Assembly: GCA_964634685.1 (NCBI GenBank) | Contig: CAZWLD010000013.1 | Location: 1 to 53,637, forward strand | DNA length: 53,637 bases | Source of the DNA: CAZWLD01 sp964634685 | GTDB taxonomy: Bacteria > Bacillota_I > Bacilli_A > Acholeplasmatales > JAEDCM01 | Direction: 5' to 3' | Shown here: piece after piece, positions 43,641-52,286 of the stretch | How positions within the stretch are numbered: position 1 is the first letter of the stretch | Layout: each line of letters begins with the position of its first letter | Made by a program: the position numbers and the translations under genes | The notes under the pieces: model-generated | The model's input: only the letters and a program-made list of their open reading frames with translations | The model's database searches: none | Told to the model about the DNA's origin: nothing

Positions 43641-43649
43641 GTGGAAAAT

Positions 43650-44018
43650 ATGGAAGAATCAAAGGTTTGCCAATCGTGTGGTGGCATCAACGATATCAAT
43701 AATATGAAGTGTAAATATTGTGGTAACTCTTTATTTAAGGTTAAGAAAAGTGCTTTTATTTTAACAAATGATAAATATAAGCTTAGTGTTGTCAGTGATT
43801 TATTTATCGAAAGAAAAGATTTCGATCATAAATATGTTAGTAATAAGCATGCGTACCTTTTTGTGGAAAATGGAACCTTAAAGGTTCGTGATTTAAAAAG
43901 TACCAATGGGACAATGATCAATGATAAGCCAATTGATCCTTTAATTGATTATGAGCTTCATAATGGCGATAAGGTTACTTTTGCGGATTTGTCCTTTAAG
44001 GTTGAGGTGGTTTTATGA
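43650..44018 (+). CDS. Zinc-ribbon FHA-domain protein
   Basis: 122 residues. An N-terminal zinc ribbon (CQSCGGI, then CKYCGNSL) leads to an FHA domain with the usual phosphothreonine-binding residues: VSNKHAYLFV (Ser and His) and DLKSTNGTMIND (Asn). FHA domains bind phosphothreonine, so it should read marks set by the kinase two genes downstream. AGGTGG precedes ATG 43650. Its stop overlaps the PP2C start (ATGA). Confidence 0.9.
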   Translation: MEESKVCQSCGGINDINNMKCKYCGNSLFKVKKSAFILTNDKYKLSVVSDLFIERKDFDHKYVSNKHAYLFVENGTLKVRDLKSTNGTMINDKPIDPLIDYELHNGDKVTFADLSFKVEVVL

Positions 44019-44755
44019 AATATCAAGTAAATGCCTATACAACAAAATTTTTTAAAAAGGATTTAAATGAGGATACAATTTTAGTTAATGATTGTGTAAT
44101 ATCTGATGGATATTTCCAAAAAATGTGTGATTTAGATGAGTTTACCTATGCTGTTTGTGATGGTGTAAGTGGCTCTGATAAGGGCTATTATGCTTCAGCC
44201 TATGTTTTACAAAGCATTGTCAATAATGATTATTCCTCCAAGGAGGATTTTAAGCATTTGCTTTATGATATCAATCATAATTTTCATGAGGTTGGGCAAA
44301 GAATTAATTCACATGATTTGTCGACAACCTTCGCGGGAATTTATTTCAATGAGCAAATGAATTTCTTTGCGGTTGGTGATAGTAGAATTTACAAGGTTAA
44401 GGATAACAATGTAACCCAAATCACAAACGATGATACAGTAGCATATCAGTTATTTCGTGATGGTGTAATCAAAGAACATGAAATTGAAAATCATCCAAAG
44501 AAAAATGTTTTGACTAATTATTTTGGAAATAATGATGAGCAATTTAAGGTTCAGGTTTATGAGGATAGCGATTTCGCTAATGCGACATATTTTATTATGA
44601 GTGATGGAATAAGTGATTATGTTCCTAAGGAACGATTATATGAGCTTATGACAAAAAATGTGGATGGGTTTGACTTGATCCGTTTAATTGTCGGTGAAGC
44701 GATGAATCAAGGTTCCTCGGATGATACATCAATAATTATTTTGGAGGTATCGTAA
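44015..44755 (+). CDS. PP2C-family Ser/Thr protein phosphatase
   Basis: 246 residues. The metal-binding motifs of PP2C are present: LNEDTILV (NED), YAVCDGVSGSDKG (DG), AVGDSRIYKV (GDSR), IMSDGISDYV (SDG) and GSSDDTSIIIL (DD). No membrane segment. It should remove the phosphates set by the adjacent kinase, as in PrpC-PrkC pairs. It is coupled to the FHA gene by ATGA and followed by the kinase after 1 nt. Confidence 0.94.
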   Translation: MKYQVNAYTTKFFKKDLNEDTILVNDCVISDGYFQKMCDLDEFTYAVCDGVSGSDKGYYASAYVLQSIVNNDYSSKEDFKHLLYDINHNFHEVGQRINSHDLSTTFAGIYFNEQMNFFAVGDSRIYKVKDNNVTQITNDDTVAYQLFRDGVIKEHEIENHPKKNVLTNYFGNNDEQFKVQVYEDSDFANATYFIMSDGISDYVPKERLYELMTKNVDGFDLIRLIVGEAMNQGSSDDTSIIILEVS

Positions 44756-44756
44756 T

Positions 44757-46577
44757 ATGGATGATAGAACTGAAATAATGAAAAAAGAAGAACCAAAAAA
44801 GGAAGAAAAGGTTAATATTGGGCATACAACGATTATTCGAAATCGAAACGATGATGTTCAAAAAACGAATATTAAAAAAATGTTTAAGCGGGATGAGCTT
44901 AGGTCATTTACCGAAAGAGTAAATTACGATGATCTTGAAAAGAAAAAGGTTACGGATGATAAAACCGATATTGAGATTGATATTGAGGATTATTATAAGG
45001 ATGAGGACGATATTCATGTTGGTTGTATAATTGATGACAAATATGAATTGTTTGAGCTTATCACGAAAAAAAGTGGTGAAGCGGCCATTTATAAATGTCA
45101 CATCAAGGGGTTTGCGGGCGTCTATGTCGCAAAGGTTTACTATCCTAACATTCAGCCGAAGCAGGATATTATTCAATCATTGATTAATCTAAATAGTGAG
45201 AATGTGGTTAAGCTTAATATGGTTGGTAATATTTTATCAAAGAATGGTTTAAGATTCTATGAAATTATGCCATATTATTCAAAGGGTAATTTGGAAATGC
45301 GTATGCCTTTGTCGGAAGCTGAGATAAGTGAAAAGATTGTCCCAGCCATCAATGAAGGTTTGCGGGCAATCCATCGTCTAAACATCATTCATCGAGATTT
45401 AAAGCCGAATAATTTATTCATTGAAGAAACGGGGCCTTTTTTAGAAAAAAAGCCCGGGTATAAGCTTGCGAATAATGAAAGAATTATTATTGGTGACTTT
45501 GGAATCAGCTCCCAAATTAAGGATGGACAAACCCACCGCGTTACGAGTGCGAGCCGAACTCGAGGATACGGGGCTCCGGAGACAATTCGCGATAATGTCA
45601 CAACAGCAAAAAGTGATTATTTTTCCTTTGGAATAACCTTGTTAACGTTGTTAGTAGGCGAATATCCATATCATGATGAGGTGGAAATGATTTTAAAAAT
45701 TAAGGATGGAGTTTTTGATTTTCCAGATAATGTGTCACCAAGAATGCGCACCTTAATTATGGGCTTGATGAATTATGATCGTAATGATCGTTATGGCTAT
45801 GATGAGGTTAATTTATGGCTTGAAAATAAAACAATTGAAAAGCCAAGTGTTAAAACAAGACCTTTTGATAATGTTGAAATATCGACACCGTATGAGTTTA
45901 AGTTTAAGAAGTATTATCGTCTTGTTGATTTAGTTGAAGCGATGACACAGGATTGGAAATTTGCGATTCAACATATTGAAAACCGCTTTATTGATAAGTA
46001 TTTTCGCGGGGTTTCGAAGGAATTTGATGAAATATTAGCGAATATGGATCGCTTAAGACATACAGGTGGCGATTCGGGAAAAATTTTCCTTACCTTGATT
46101 TATTCAGTTTTACAATATGATGGTATTGTTTATGAGGATTTGAATTTTTCGAGCATATCAGATATGAGTGATTATATCTTATCTAATAAAGAGGTTGACC
46201 GTCGAATCATTCGAATGGTGAAAAATAAATCATTATTTTATATCCTTACCTTAATTAATAAGCATAGTCATCCGGTTGGAGATATGGTTAAGCTTAATGA
46301 TATTTTAAATCGTGTTCGCACGATGATTGATAAAAATGAAGTCATTGGCTATTATTTATTAGGATTTGTCTTTAACAAGGATAAGCTTAATATGGATATC
46401 GTAAAGAAGGGTATTATTAATGGCTATAATCCTGTTTATGATATTAAGACCTTGTATGAGAGCTTCAATATGGCTCCTGACAAGGATAGCTATGCCGATT
46501 CCTTGATGAATAATAATAAATTTAAAGCTTGGCTATGCTATAAAAATTACGATAAAAATAAAGATTTTTTAAAATAA
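44757..46577 (+). CDS. Soluble Ser/Thr protein kinase with unknown C-terminal domain
   Basis: 606 residues. A charged N-terminal tail of ~90 residues contains several Thr. The kinase domain spans about 92-365: a degenerate glycine loop (ITKKSGEAAIYKC), Lys 126 in VAKVYY, HRDLKPNN (D214), GDFGISSQI (D247), GYGAPE (273-275). The last ~240 residues are of no family I know. No membrane segment or PASTA repeats, unlike PrkC. The glycine loop lacks the usual GxGxxG, so ATP binding may be unusual, but all catalytic residues are present. It is the last gene of the cassette. Confidence 0.9.
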   Translation: MDDRTEIMKKEEPKKEEKVNIGHTTIIRNRNDDVQKTNIKKMFKRDELRSFTERVNYDDLEKKKVTDDKTDIEIDIEDYYKDEDDIHVGCIIDDKYELFELITKKSGEAAIYKCHIKGFAGVYVAKVYYPNIQPKQDIIQSLINLNSENVVKLNMVGNILSKNGLRFYEIMPYYSKGNLEMRMPLSEAEISEKIVPAINEGLRAIHRLNIIHRDLKPNNLFIEETGPFLEKKPGYKLANNERIIIGDFGISSQIKDGQTHRVTSASRTRGYGAPETIRDNVTTAKSDYFSFGITLLTLLVGEYPYHDEVEMILKIKDGVFDFPDNVSPRMRTLIMGLMNYDRNDRYGYDEVNLWLENKTIEKPSVKTRPFDNVEISTPYEFKFKKYYRLVDLVEAMTQDWKFAIQHIENRFIDKYFRGVSKEFDEILANMDRLRHTGGDSGKIFLTLIYSVLQYDGIVYEDLNFSSISDMSDYILSNKEVDRRIIRMVKNKSLFYILTLINKHSHPVGDMVKLNDILNRVRTMIDKNEVIGYYLLGFVFNKDKLNMDIVKKGIINGYNPVYDIKTLYESFNMAPDKDSYADSLMNNNKFKAWLCYKNYDKNKDFLK

Positions 46578-46578
46578 T

Positions 46579-46606
46579 TGAAAATAGTTTTCTTTTGGTC
46601 TATAAT
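46579..46606 (+). promoter_or_regulatory. Promoter of pncC
   Basis: TTGAAA (46579-46584), 16-nt spacer, TATAAT (46601-46606), 21 nt before the gene. Confidence 0.7.
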
Positions 46607-46627
46607 ACATTTAAAGAGGTAATATAT

Positions 46628-47107
46628 ATGAATACTCAACTTGATGTATTGAATATTTTAATTGACCGAAAGGAAACTATTTCTTTTGCGGAAAGCTGTA
46701 CAGGAGGCTTATGTGCTAGTACTTTGGTGATGATTCCTAATGCTTCATGGGTGTTAAATGAGTCTTACGTTACGTATGCTGTTTCTTCAAAGATTAGGAT
46801 TTTAGGTGTTTTAAAAGAAACCGTTGATAGATATACAGTAGTGAGTGAAGAGGTCGCAAGGGAGATGGCTTTAGGTGTCCAAAGATTAGCGAATTCTTCC
46901 GTTGGAGTTTCGGTTACTGGCTACGCTGGTCCGCTTGGCGGTGATGAAAAAAATCCTGTTGGGACAGTATGCTTTGGCATTTGTTATCATGATAAATGCT
47001 ATACCTATCGCGAGGTGTTTTCTAATATGGATCGCGCGAGTGTGATTTCATCGGCAGTTTCATATGTCTATAATAAAATAAAGGAAGTGTTGTTGTATGA
47101 GGATTAA
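46628..47107 (+). CDS. pncC: Nicotinamide-nucleotide amidase (CinA C-terminal domain)
   Basis: 159 residues matching the CinA C-terminal domain, which deamidates NMN to nicotinate mononucleotide in NAD recycling. SFAESCTGGLCASTLV, the SYVTYAVSSKIRILGV segment and VSVTGYAGPLGG are typical. It stands alone without the N-terminal molybdopterin-like domain of full CinA. I chose ATG 46628, preceded by AAAGAGGT; a TTG upstream would lie across the -10 element. It overlaps the next gene by 11 nt. Confidence 0.92.
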   Translation: MNTQLDVLNILIDRKETISFAESCTGGLCASTLVMIPNASWVLNESYVTYAVSSKIRILGVLKETVDRYTVVSEEVAREMALGVQRLANSSVGVSVTGYAGPLGGDEKNPVGTVCFGICYHDKCYTYREVFSNMDRASVISSAVSYVYNKIKEVLLYED

Positions 47108-47561
47108 CAAAGACAAGGAATATTTTAAGGTTTATCTTTCCTGCGTAATTATTGATGCATTATTGACAGTTTGTGCGATTGTATTAATTTCCATCAGCAT
47201 CTCTTATATGGTAAATATTGAGTTTAATGGTGGGCTTCTTTTTATGATATGCTTGATTGCTTTCTTTATTGGCTTAGCTAATACCTTATCTTGGAGATCA
47301 TTGCTTGGTTATAGGAAGACACCTGATGTTGTTTTTGAAATTGATGGGGATACGATTGTTTTTACACCAGATAGGACGAACAAAACGATAACATTAAAGG
47401 CTAGTGACATTAAGTCTGTTGAGATTAAACGTCCGATTATTTGTCGCAGCGGAAAAAGAATTGTTCTTAATACAGAAGATAAAGCTTATTATTTAGAGGA
47501 TATTGAGGATATTGATGGATCGTATGCAAAATTAGCTGAGATTTTTAATAAAGCAGAGTAA
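47097..47561 (+). CDS. Small membrane protein with PH-like C-terminal domain
   Basis: 154 residues. Two hydrophobic segments (about 12-37 and 45-62) are followed by a cytoplasmic domain of ~80 residues of beta-strand character (DVVFEIDGDTIVFTP, SVEIKRPII), resembling bacterial PH-like domains. I do not recognise the family. ATG 47097 lies inside the end of pncC, so it is co-translated with it. A terminator follows. Confidence 0.6.
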   Translation: MRINKDKEYFKVYLSCVIIDALLTVCAIVLISISISYMVNIEFNGGLLFMICLIAFFIGLANTLSWRSLLGYRKTPDVVFEIDGDTIVFTPDRTNKTITLKASDIKSVEIKRPIICRSGKRIVLNTEDKAYYLEDIEDIDGSYAKLAEIFNKAE

Positions 47562-47605
47562 AAAGGGATTTTTTATCGGGGAATGAAATTAGGTGACAGT
47601 TTAAT

Positions 47606-47631
47606 GCTTGGTAAAAAACCAAGCTTTTTTT
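47606..47631 (+). terminator. Terminator after the pncC operon
   Basis: Perfect 7-bp stem GCTTGGT / ACCAAGC with an A5 loop and seven T. Confidence 0.9.
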
Positions 47632-47651
47632 ATAGATTTGGTGGTGGTTGA

Positions 47652-48296
47652 ATGATAAAGATAAAAAATATTAGTAAAAAATTTGATGGTATTGATGTAT
47701 TAAAGGATATTAGTTTTGAATTTGATTCGGGTATGTATGCCATTGTTGGAAAATCGGGATGCGGCAAATCAACGTTGTTACATATAATTGGGGGATTATT
47801 GAAGCCTGATTTTGGTAACGTTTATTGTGATGACATGGATATTACAGCAATAAAAGAGAAAGAGCTTGCTAGCTATCGAAATAAAAAAATAGGCTTTGTT
47901 TTTCAATCGTTTTTTTTGGAGGATAATTACAGTGTTTACGAAAATATTGAAATTCCTCTATTAATTGCTAAGGAAAAAAATTATTCTTTGCGAATAAAAG
48001 CTTTGTTAAGGGAATTAGATTTAGAAAATGAAAAGGATAAAAAAGTAAAAGACTTATCGGGAGGGCAGAAGCAGAGAGTTGCGATTGCTCGAGCCTTAGT
48101 AAATAATCCTTCCATTCTTTTATGTGATGAACCAACAGGAAATCTAGATCGAGTTAATGGAGATAAGGTCTTTTCAATTCTTAAGAGCATTTCAAATAAG
48201 GGCGTTTTAATTATTTATGTTACTCACGATATTGAATATGCTAAATTGGCGGATTATTGTATCGAAATAAAGGATGGAGAATTGAATGTCATTTAA
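47652..48296 (+). CDS. ABC transporter ATP-binding protein (MacB/LolD type)
   Basis: 214 residues. Walker A VGKSGCGKSTLLHIIGGLL, Q-loop VFQSFFLEDNYSV, signature LSGGQKQRVAIARAL, Walker B LLCDEPTGNLD, switch VTHD. The short length and the ENIEIPLL segment fit the MacB/LolD/FtsE group that powers FtsX-type permeases. Its end overlaps the first permease gene by 11 nt. GGTGGTTGA precedes the ATG. Cargo (peptide antibiotic, lipoprotein or signal) is unknown. Confidence 0.92.
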   Translation: MIKIKNISKKFDGIDVLKDISFEFDSGMYAIVGKSGCGKSTLLHIIGGLLKPDFGNVYCDDMDITAIKEKELASYRNKKIGFVFQSFFLEDNYSVYENIEIPLLIAKEKNYSLRIKALLRELDLENEKDKKVKDLSGGQKQRVAIARALVNNPSILLCDEPTGNLDRVNGDKVFSILKSISNKGVLIIYVTHDIEYAKLADYCIEIKDGELNVI

Positions 48297-49314
48297 GCTA
48301 TCAAGACTTTTAGCTAAAAGAAGAGCTTTTGAGATGATTATTTATTCTTTGTTTTTAATGCTTTTATCTTCCTTAATTGTCGTTTTTATGTCGATTTCTT
48401 TAACCCTACCAAATCATTTTAAAACGATGATAAATGAGAGCTTTCGGTTAGTGTTTTGGACGCAGGAAATTGATTTAGATAAAATAAATTTCGATTTCGA
48501 TTATTTTGTGTTACCAAATAATTCGAATCAAAATATTTATATTTCAATATCAGTTGATGACGAAATAATCGATAGTCCGCTTTGCTTTAGTTCGCTAAGC
48601 GATAAATCACATTGCTATATAAGCAAGGACTATAGCGAAAAAATGGGCCTTATTGAGGGTGAAGTAGTTAATGTTACTATTGGTGAAAAGACATATTGCT
48701 TTGATATTTTAATTTCCGATCTTCAATATAATGCTTTATATATCGATTTTCAATATTTCAATTCCAGCATTGTTGGTATGATGGAAGTAGAATTAAGGAA
48801 TTATGATGAAGTTCATAATTTTTATCAATTTGCTAAAGAAAATATTGATCTTTCAGATTTTAACGATTACGGCCTTTTGGCATTATATAATAATATTAAG
48901 TCTATTCAAGTGATTCTAATTTTTCTTTGTATCTTAATTTTTGGCTATCTTGTTTTATCAATTATTAATTTTATTAATCACCATTTTATTAATAATAGTA
49001 AGCAATTATCATTAATTAAGATGTTAGGATTATCTAATAATGATTTGTTTATTATGGAAATAGGATATTTTTCAGGATTAGGCTTTATATCGCTCTTTTT
49101 AGGTGGTTTTATCGCGAAGCTTATTTTAATATATTTTTCGGATTATTCGATATTAATTTTTGATAAGAGAATCTATTTTCATATGCTTTGGTATTTGCCT
49201 TTGTTAATCCTTGTTTTTTATATCATAGCATTTTTTATTATTGGCGGAAGGATTATTAATCATTCCATTAGTAAAGTAAATGTGATTGATTATGTAAAGG
49301 AGGGTGAGGTATGA
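48286..49314 (+). CDS. FtsX/MacB-like permease, first subunit
   Basis: 342 residues: one N-terminal membrane segment (about 15-40), an external domain of ~165 residues, and three C-terminal segments (about 210-230, 255-280, 300-325). The segment after the second one (KQLSLIKMLGLSNNDLFIME) is the cytoplasmic loop typical of FtsX-type permeases. It overlaps the ATPase gene by 11 nt and the next permease by ATGA, so the pair probably forms a heterodimer. Confidence 0.8.
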   Translation: MSFKLSRLLAKRRAFEMIIYSLFLMLLSSLIVVFMSISLTLPNHFKTMINESFRLVFWTQEIDLDKINFDFDYFVLPNNSNQNIYISISVDDEIIDSPLCFSSLSDKSHCYISKDYSEKMGLIEGEVVNVTIGEKTYCFDILISDLQYNALYIDFQYFNSSIVGMMEVELRNYDEVHNFYQFAKENIDLSDFNDYGLLALYNNIKSIQVILIFLCILIFGYLVLSIINFINHHFINNSKQLSLIKMLGLSNNDLFIMEIGYFSGLGFISLFLGGFIAKLILIYFSDYSILIFDKRIYFHMLWYLPLLILVFYIIAFFIIGGRIINHSISKVNVIDYVKEGEV

Positions 49315-50474
49315 TTCTAGCTTATCGATATATGAAAAAGAATTGGACCTTCTTTTGTCGGATTGGTCTAAATATATTTATTATCTCACTGTTCTTTCTT
49401 TTATCCTTTGTTTTTATAATTGATAATAAAATTTATGGGGAAAATTTTGTGGAGGATAATCTTTGTTATAATTATTACGAATATGATAGTAGTGTCTATG
49501 ATTATGAAAATATCCATCAATATGATTATTATTCTTATCATAAGTTAGATAAGAAATTGTATTTAAATTCTCACCTTAGGGTTCAAGATAATGATTATGT
49601 TGCGAATATATCTTGTGGCTTTTTATCATTTTATAACAATAAGATACCTTCTTCCTTGAACAATTTTTTGAAAAAAGATTTTATCGGCCAAGAAATAAAT
49701 AATGACAGTGAAATTTTAATTTCTAAAGAATTTGCACAATATATAGCTTATATTATGGATATACAGTACTATGAGCTATTAGGAAAGAGCATTAGCTTGG
49801 AAGTTGATGAAAAAAATCATTTATTGAATAATCAGGTCATAGTTGGAATTTTCTCAAGGAACCTTTTAATTGAGAAGGATGGGTTTCAAGAATTTTCCGA
49901 TGTTGATGTTGTTGTTAGCGATGATAGCTTTAATTATGAAGATTCCATTAACAGAACAAGGATTCTTTTCGATTCCTTTAACAATCATAATGTGATAGAG
50001 GAATTAGATAGTTCTGTTCAAGGAACCTATTATGGTTTAGAATATCAAAAGCAATTATCAACGATTGAAAATCAAAATGCCTTTATGAGCCAAATATTTA
50101 TGGTTTTCTTATTACTGTTATTTGGGGCAGTTATCATAAATTCCATTATTTTAATTAGATTGCAAATGAAGAAAAGCAGAAGATTTTTTTCATTATTAAA
50201 TATTTTGGGAGTTACGAAGAAAAGAATCGTTTTTGCTAGTATTTTGATGGCTGTTTTATTTACGTCAATTTTATTGTTTTTATCATTATTAATATCTGTA
50301 TTGTTGTATCGAATGCTTACACCAATATTATTTGGTCGGGAGCCTTCTCAATTCTTTAGTTTAGATTTGTTGGTCTCTTTTATGTGGATCTATATTTCTG
50401 AATTATGTATTTTTGTTGGTGGTATTTTTATTAATATGAAGGTTATGTTAAAAGAAAATTTTTATAAGAGATAA
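49311..50474 (+). CDS. FtsX/MacB-like permease, second subunit with Tyr-rich external start
   Basis: 387 residues with the same 1+3 segment topology and the loop SRRFFSLLNILGVTKKRIVFA after segment two (quoted region is about residues 297-317). The external domain begins with an unusual stretch (about residues 57-95) with 11 Tyr among Asp, Asn and Ser. It is coupled to the first subunit by ATGA. The two subunits differ greatly, so a heterodimeric exporter or signal transducer is likely; the cargo is unknown. Confidence 0.8.
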   Translation: MILAYRYMKKNWTFFCRIGLNIFIISLFFLLSFVFIIDNKIYGENFVEDNLCYNYYEYDSSVYDYENIHQYDYYSYHKLDKKLYLNSHLRVQDNDYVANISCGFLSFYNNKIPSSLNNFLKKDFIGQEINNDSEILISKEFAQYIAYIMDIQYYELLGKSISLEVDEKNHLLNNQVIVGIFSRNLLIEKDGFQEFSDVDVVVSDDSFNYEDSINRTRILFDSFNNHNVIEELDSSVQGTYYGLEYQKQLSTIENQNAFMSQIFMVFLLLLFGAVIINSIILIRLQMKKSRRFFSLLNILGVTKKRIVFASILMAVLFTSILLFLSLLISVLLYRMLTPILFGREPSQFFSLDLLVSFMWIYISELCIFVGGIFINMKVMLKENFYKR

Positions 50475-50486
50475 GGAGAATAGTAG

Positions 50487-50978
50487 ATGGAGTTTTTGAA
50501 AAAAAGATTAACTTTAGTTAATGTTGTTATTTTAGCGCTTTTGGTAGTGGCGATACTTTATTATTTTTTATTTGATTATTCGGAATTAATTATGGTTCGA
50601 GAGCATCTTGGAATAAGTAATCGAAAAATTGGAATTTCGGCATTTGTCATGACCTTTGGTAATAGTGATTGGGATATTGAATATATCAGAAATATTTGGC
50701 CGATTTTTTTGTTGGTTATTCCGGTTTTAAGCATAGGGTTTTCGCTTGTGTGTAAAAAATGGGCCAGAATTGTTAATGTTATTTTGGCACTATTAGGAAT
50801 TGTGTTTATTATTCAAGGATATATGCATTTGGCAAATCTTTATAATGGTACATATGGTCCACTAGGAGAAGAATTTAAATTTGTGATTAATGTAAAAGGC
50901 ATTTTATATATTATTGTTTATGTTTTACTTGCCATTTGTTCTAGTTTGGAATTGTTTATTCAAAGAAAAAAGATGTAA
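50487..50978 (+). CDS. Four-segment membrane protein of the ABC operon, unknown function
   Basis: 163 residues with four hydrophobic segments (about 10-30, 70-90, 93-113, 135-155) and a short external stretch between the first two. No recognised family. AAGGAGAAT precedes the ATG, 12 nt after the permease stop, so it is in the same operon. A terminator overlaps its stop codon. It may be an immunity or accessory subunit; this is a guess from position. Confidence 0.65.
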   Translation: MEFLKKRLTLVNVVILALLVVAILYYFLFDYSELIMVREHLGISNRKIGISAFVMTFGNSDWDIEYIRNIWPIFLLVIPVLSIGFSLVCKKWARIVNVILALLGIVFIIQGYMHLANLYNGTYGPLGEEFKFVINVKGILYIIVYVLLAICSSLELFIQRKKM

Positions 50979-51002
50979 GAGGAAATATCTTACTCTTTTT
51001 TT
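50975..51002 (+). terminator. Terminator after the FtsX-type ABC operon
   Basis: GTAAGA pairs with TCTTAC, 7-nt loop, then TCTTTTTTT. Confidence 0.75.
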
Positions 51003-51037
51003 GTGATTTCATATGATTGAAAATCGTAAAAAAATAC

Positions 51038-51066
51038 TTGCAATTAGATATATTATATGATAAAAT
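51038..51066 (+). promoter_or_regulatory. Promoter of rpsF-ssb-rpsR
   Basis: TTGCAA (51038-51043), 17-nt spacer, TAAAAT (51061-51066). Confidence 0.65.
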
Positions 51067-51071
51067 AAATT

Positions 51072-51120
51072 GCTATGCGAAATAGCCCTTGCTCGAAAGA
51101 GCCATTAGACCATAAGGAGG
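51072..51120 (+). ncRNA. Structured rpsF leader, possible S6:S18 regulatory RNA
   Basis: GCTAT-GCGAA-ATAGC (51072-51086) is followed by GCTC-GAAA-GAGC (51091-51102). CCTT (51087-51090) can pair with AAGG (51114-51117), which would hide the ribosome-binding site of rpsF. Leaders bound by S6:S18 are known upstream of rpsF in many bacteria; I could not match the conserved CCG loop, so the assignment is tentative. Confidence 0.45.
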
Positions 51121-51128
51121 TGTCGAGA

Positions 51129-51416
51129 ATGAAAAAATATGAAGTTATGTATATCATTCGTCCAACTGTAGATGCTGAAGGTGTTAAAAAGGTTATTGAA
51201 GATATCAAAGGAATCTTCACAAGCCGTGCAAGCCAAGTTTTAGCTCTTAAGGAAATCGGTTTAAAGGATTTAGCCTATGAAATCGATGGTTGCCGTAAAG
51301 GTTACTATGTATGGATGGAAGTAGAAGCTAACAATGAGGCAGTTGCTGAATACCGTCGTGTTATCCGTATTACTGAAACTGTAATTCGTGATATCATTGT
51401 ATCAGAGGAAGAATAA
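51129..51416 (+). CDS. rpsF: 30S ribosomal protein bS6
   Basis: 95 residues, the standard length; binds S18 on the 30S platform. MKKYEVMYIIRPTVDAEGVK and AYEIDGCRKGYYVWMEVE are typical. I chose ATG 51129, preceded by AAGGAGGTG; an in-frame ATG at 51075 lies in a leader hairpin. First gene of rpsF-ssb-rpsR, the common Bacillota order. Confidence 0.97.
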   Translation: MKKYEVMYIIRPTVDAEGVKKVIEDIKGIFTSRASQVLALKEIGLKDLAYEIDGCRKGYYVWMEVEANNEAVAEYRRVIRITETVIRDIIVSEEE

Positions 51417-51430
51417 GGAGGTAAAAAGAA

Positions 51431-51856
51431 ATGATTAACAAGGTTATTTTAGTTGGTCGTATTACCAAGGATCCAGAGGTTAAATATACAACCTCAAATA
51501 ATGCTGTTTCAACTTTCACTCTAGCAGTTCCACGCTTATTTTCTGATACTTCAGGAGAAAAAACTACTGATTTTATTCAATGTGTTGCTTGGCGTAAGCA
51601 AGCTGAAAATCTAGGTAAGTATGTAAAAAAAGGTGCTTTACTAGGTGTTGAAGGAAGAATTCAAAATCGTAGCTATGAAACTAGTGGAGATCGCCGTTAT
51701 ATAACTGAGGTTGTATGCGATTCAGTTCAATTTTTAGATACTAGAAGTGAAGGCGATGCCAATAGCTATAATTCACCAGCAGAATCAAGCGTAGAAGATC
51801 CATTATTCGAATCTAGCAAGAAACTTAATGTTTCTGAAGATGATCTACCATTTTAA
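51431..51856 (+). CDS. ssb: Single-stranded DNA-binding protein
   Basis: 141 residues. An N-terminal OB fold (MINKVILVGRITKDPEVKYT, DFIQCVAWRKQAENLGKYVKKG) is followed by a flexible polar linker and the acidic tip EDDLPF, which recruits repair and replication proteins. AAGGAGGT precedes the ATG. It sits between rpsF and rpsR as in most Bacillota. Confidence 0.97.
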   Translation: MINKVILVGRITKDPEVKYTTSNNAVSTFTLAVPRLFSDTSGEKTTDFIQCVAWRKQAENLGKYVKKGALLGVEGRIQNRSYETSGDRRYITEVVCDSVQFLDTRSEGDANSYNSPAESSVEDPLFESSKKLNVSEDDLPF

Positions 51857-51871
51857 AAGGAGGAATACATA

Positions 51872-52099
51872 ATGCAACAACAACGTAATAAAAAACGTCG
51901 TAAGGTTTGTTACTTTACACAAAATAAGATGACTAAAATTGATTTCAAGGATGTTGACTTATTAAAGAAATTCATTACAGACCGCGGTAAAATTTTACCT
52001 CGTCGTGTAACTGGAACAAGTGCTAAATATCAAAGAATGTTAGCAGTTGCCATCAAACGTGCTCGTCATATGGCATTATTACCATTCGTTAAAGAGTAA
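51872..52099 (+). CDS. rpsR: 30S ribosomal protein bS18
   Basis: 75 residues; partner of S6 on the 30S platform. KKRRKVCYFTQNKMTKIDFK, ILPRRVTGTSAKYQRM and LAVAIKRARHMALLPF are typical. A single Cys remains from the zinc site of the C+ form. AAAGGAGGAA precedes the ATG. Last gene of the operon, followed by a terminator. Confidence 0.97.
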   Translation: MQQQRNKKRRKVCYFTQNKMTKIDFKDVDLLKKFITDRGKILPRRVTGTSAKYQRMLAVAIKRARHMALLPFVKE

Positions 52100-52138
52100 T
52101 TTATTGTCCTTGTAACAGAAAATCAAATAATAAAAGAT

Positions 52139-52167
52139 AAGATCACATTAATTTGTGGTCTTTTTTT
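52139..52167 (+). terminator. Terminator after rpsR
   Basis: AAGATCACA pairs with TGTGGTCTT (one G-T pair), 6-nt loop, T-run. Confidence 0.9.
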
Positions 52168-52286
52168 GTATTAGTATATAGTCTTAGTGTAGAACGTCAT
52201 TTTATATGTAATTCTTTTAAATTAATATATTCAAATTTTTTGATAAAGCTTCCTTAAAATATGTGGTGATTATGTAGTCAAATATC

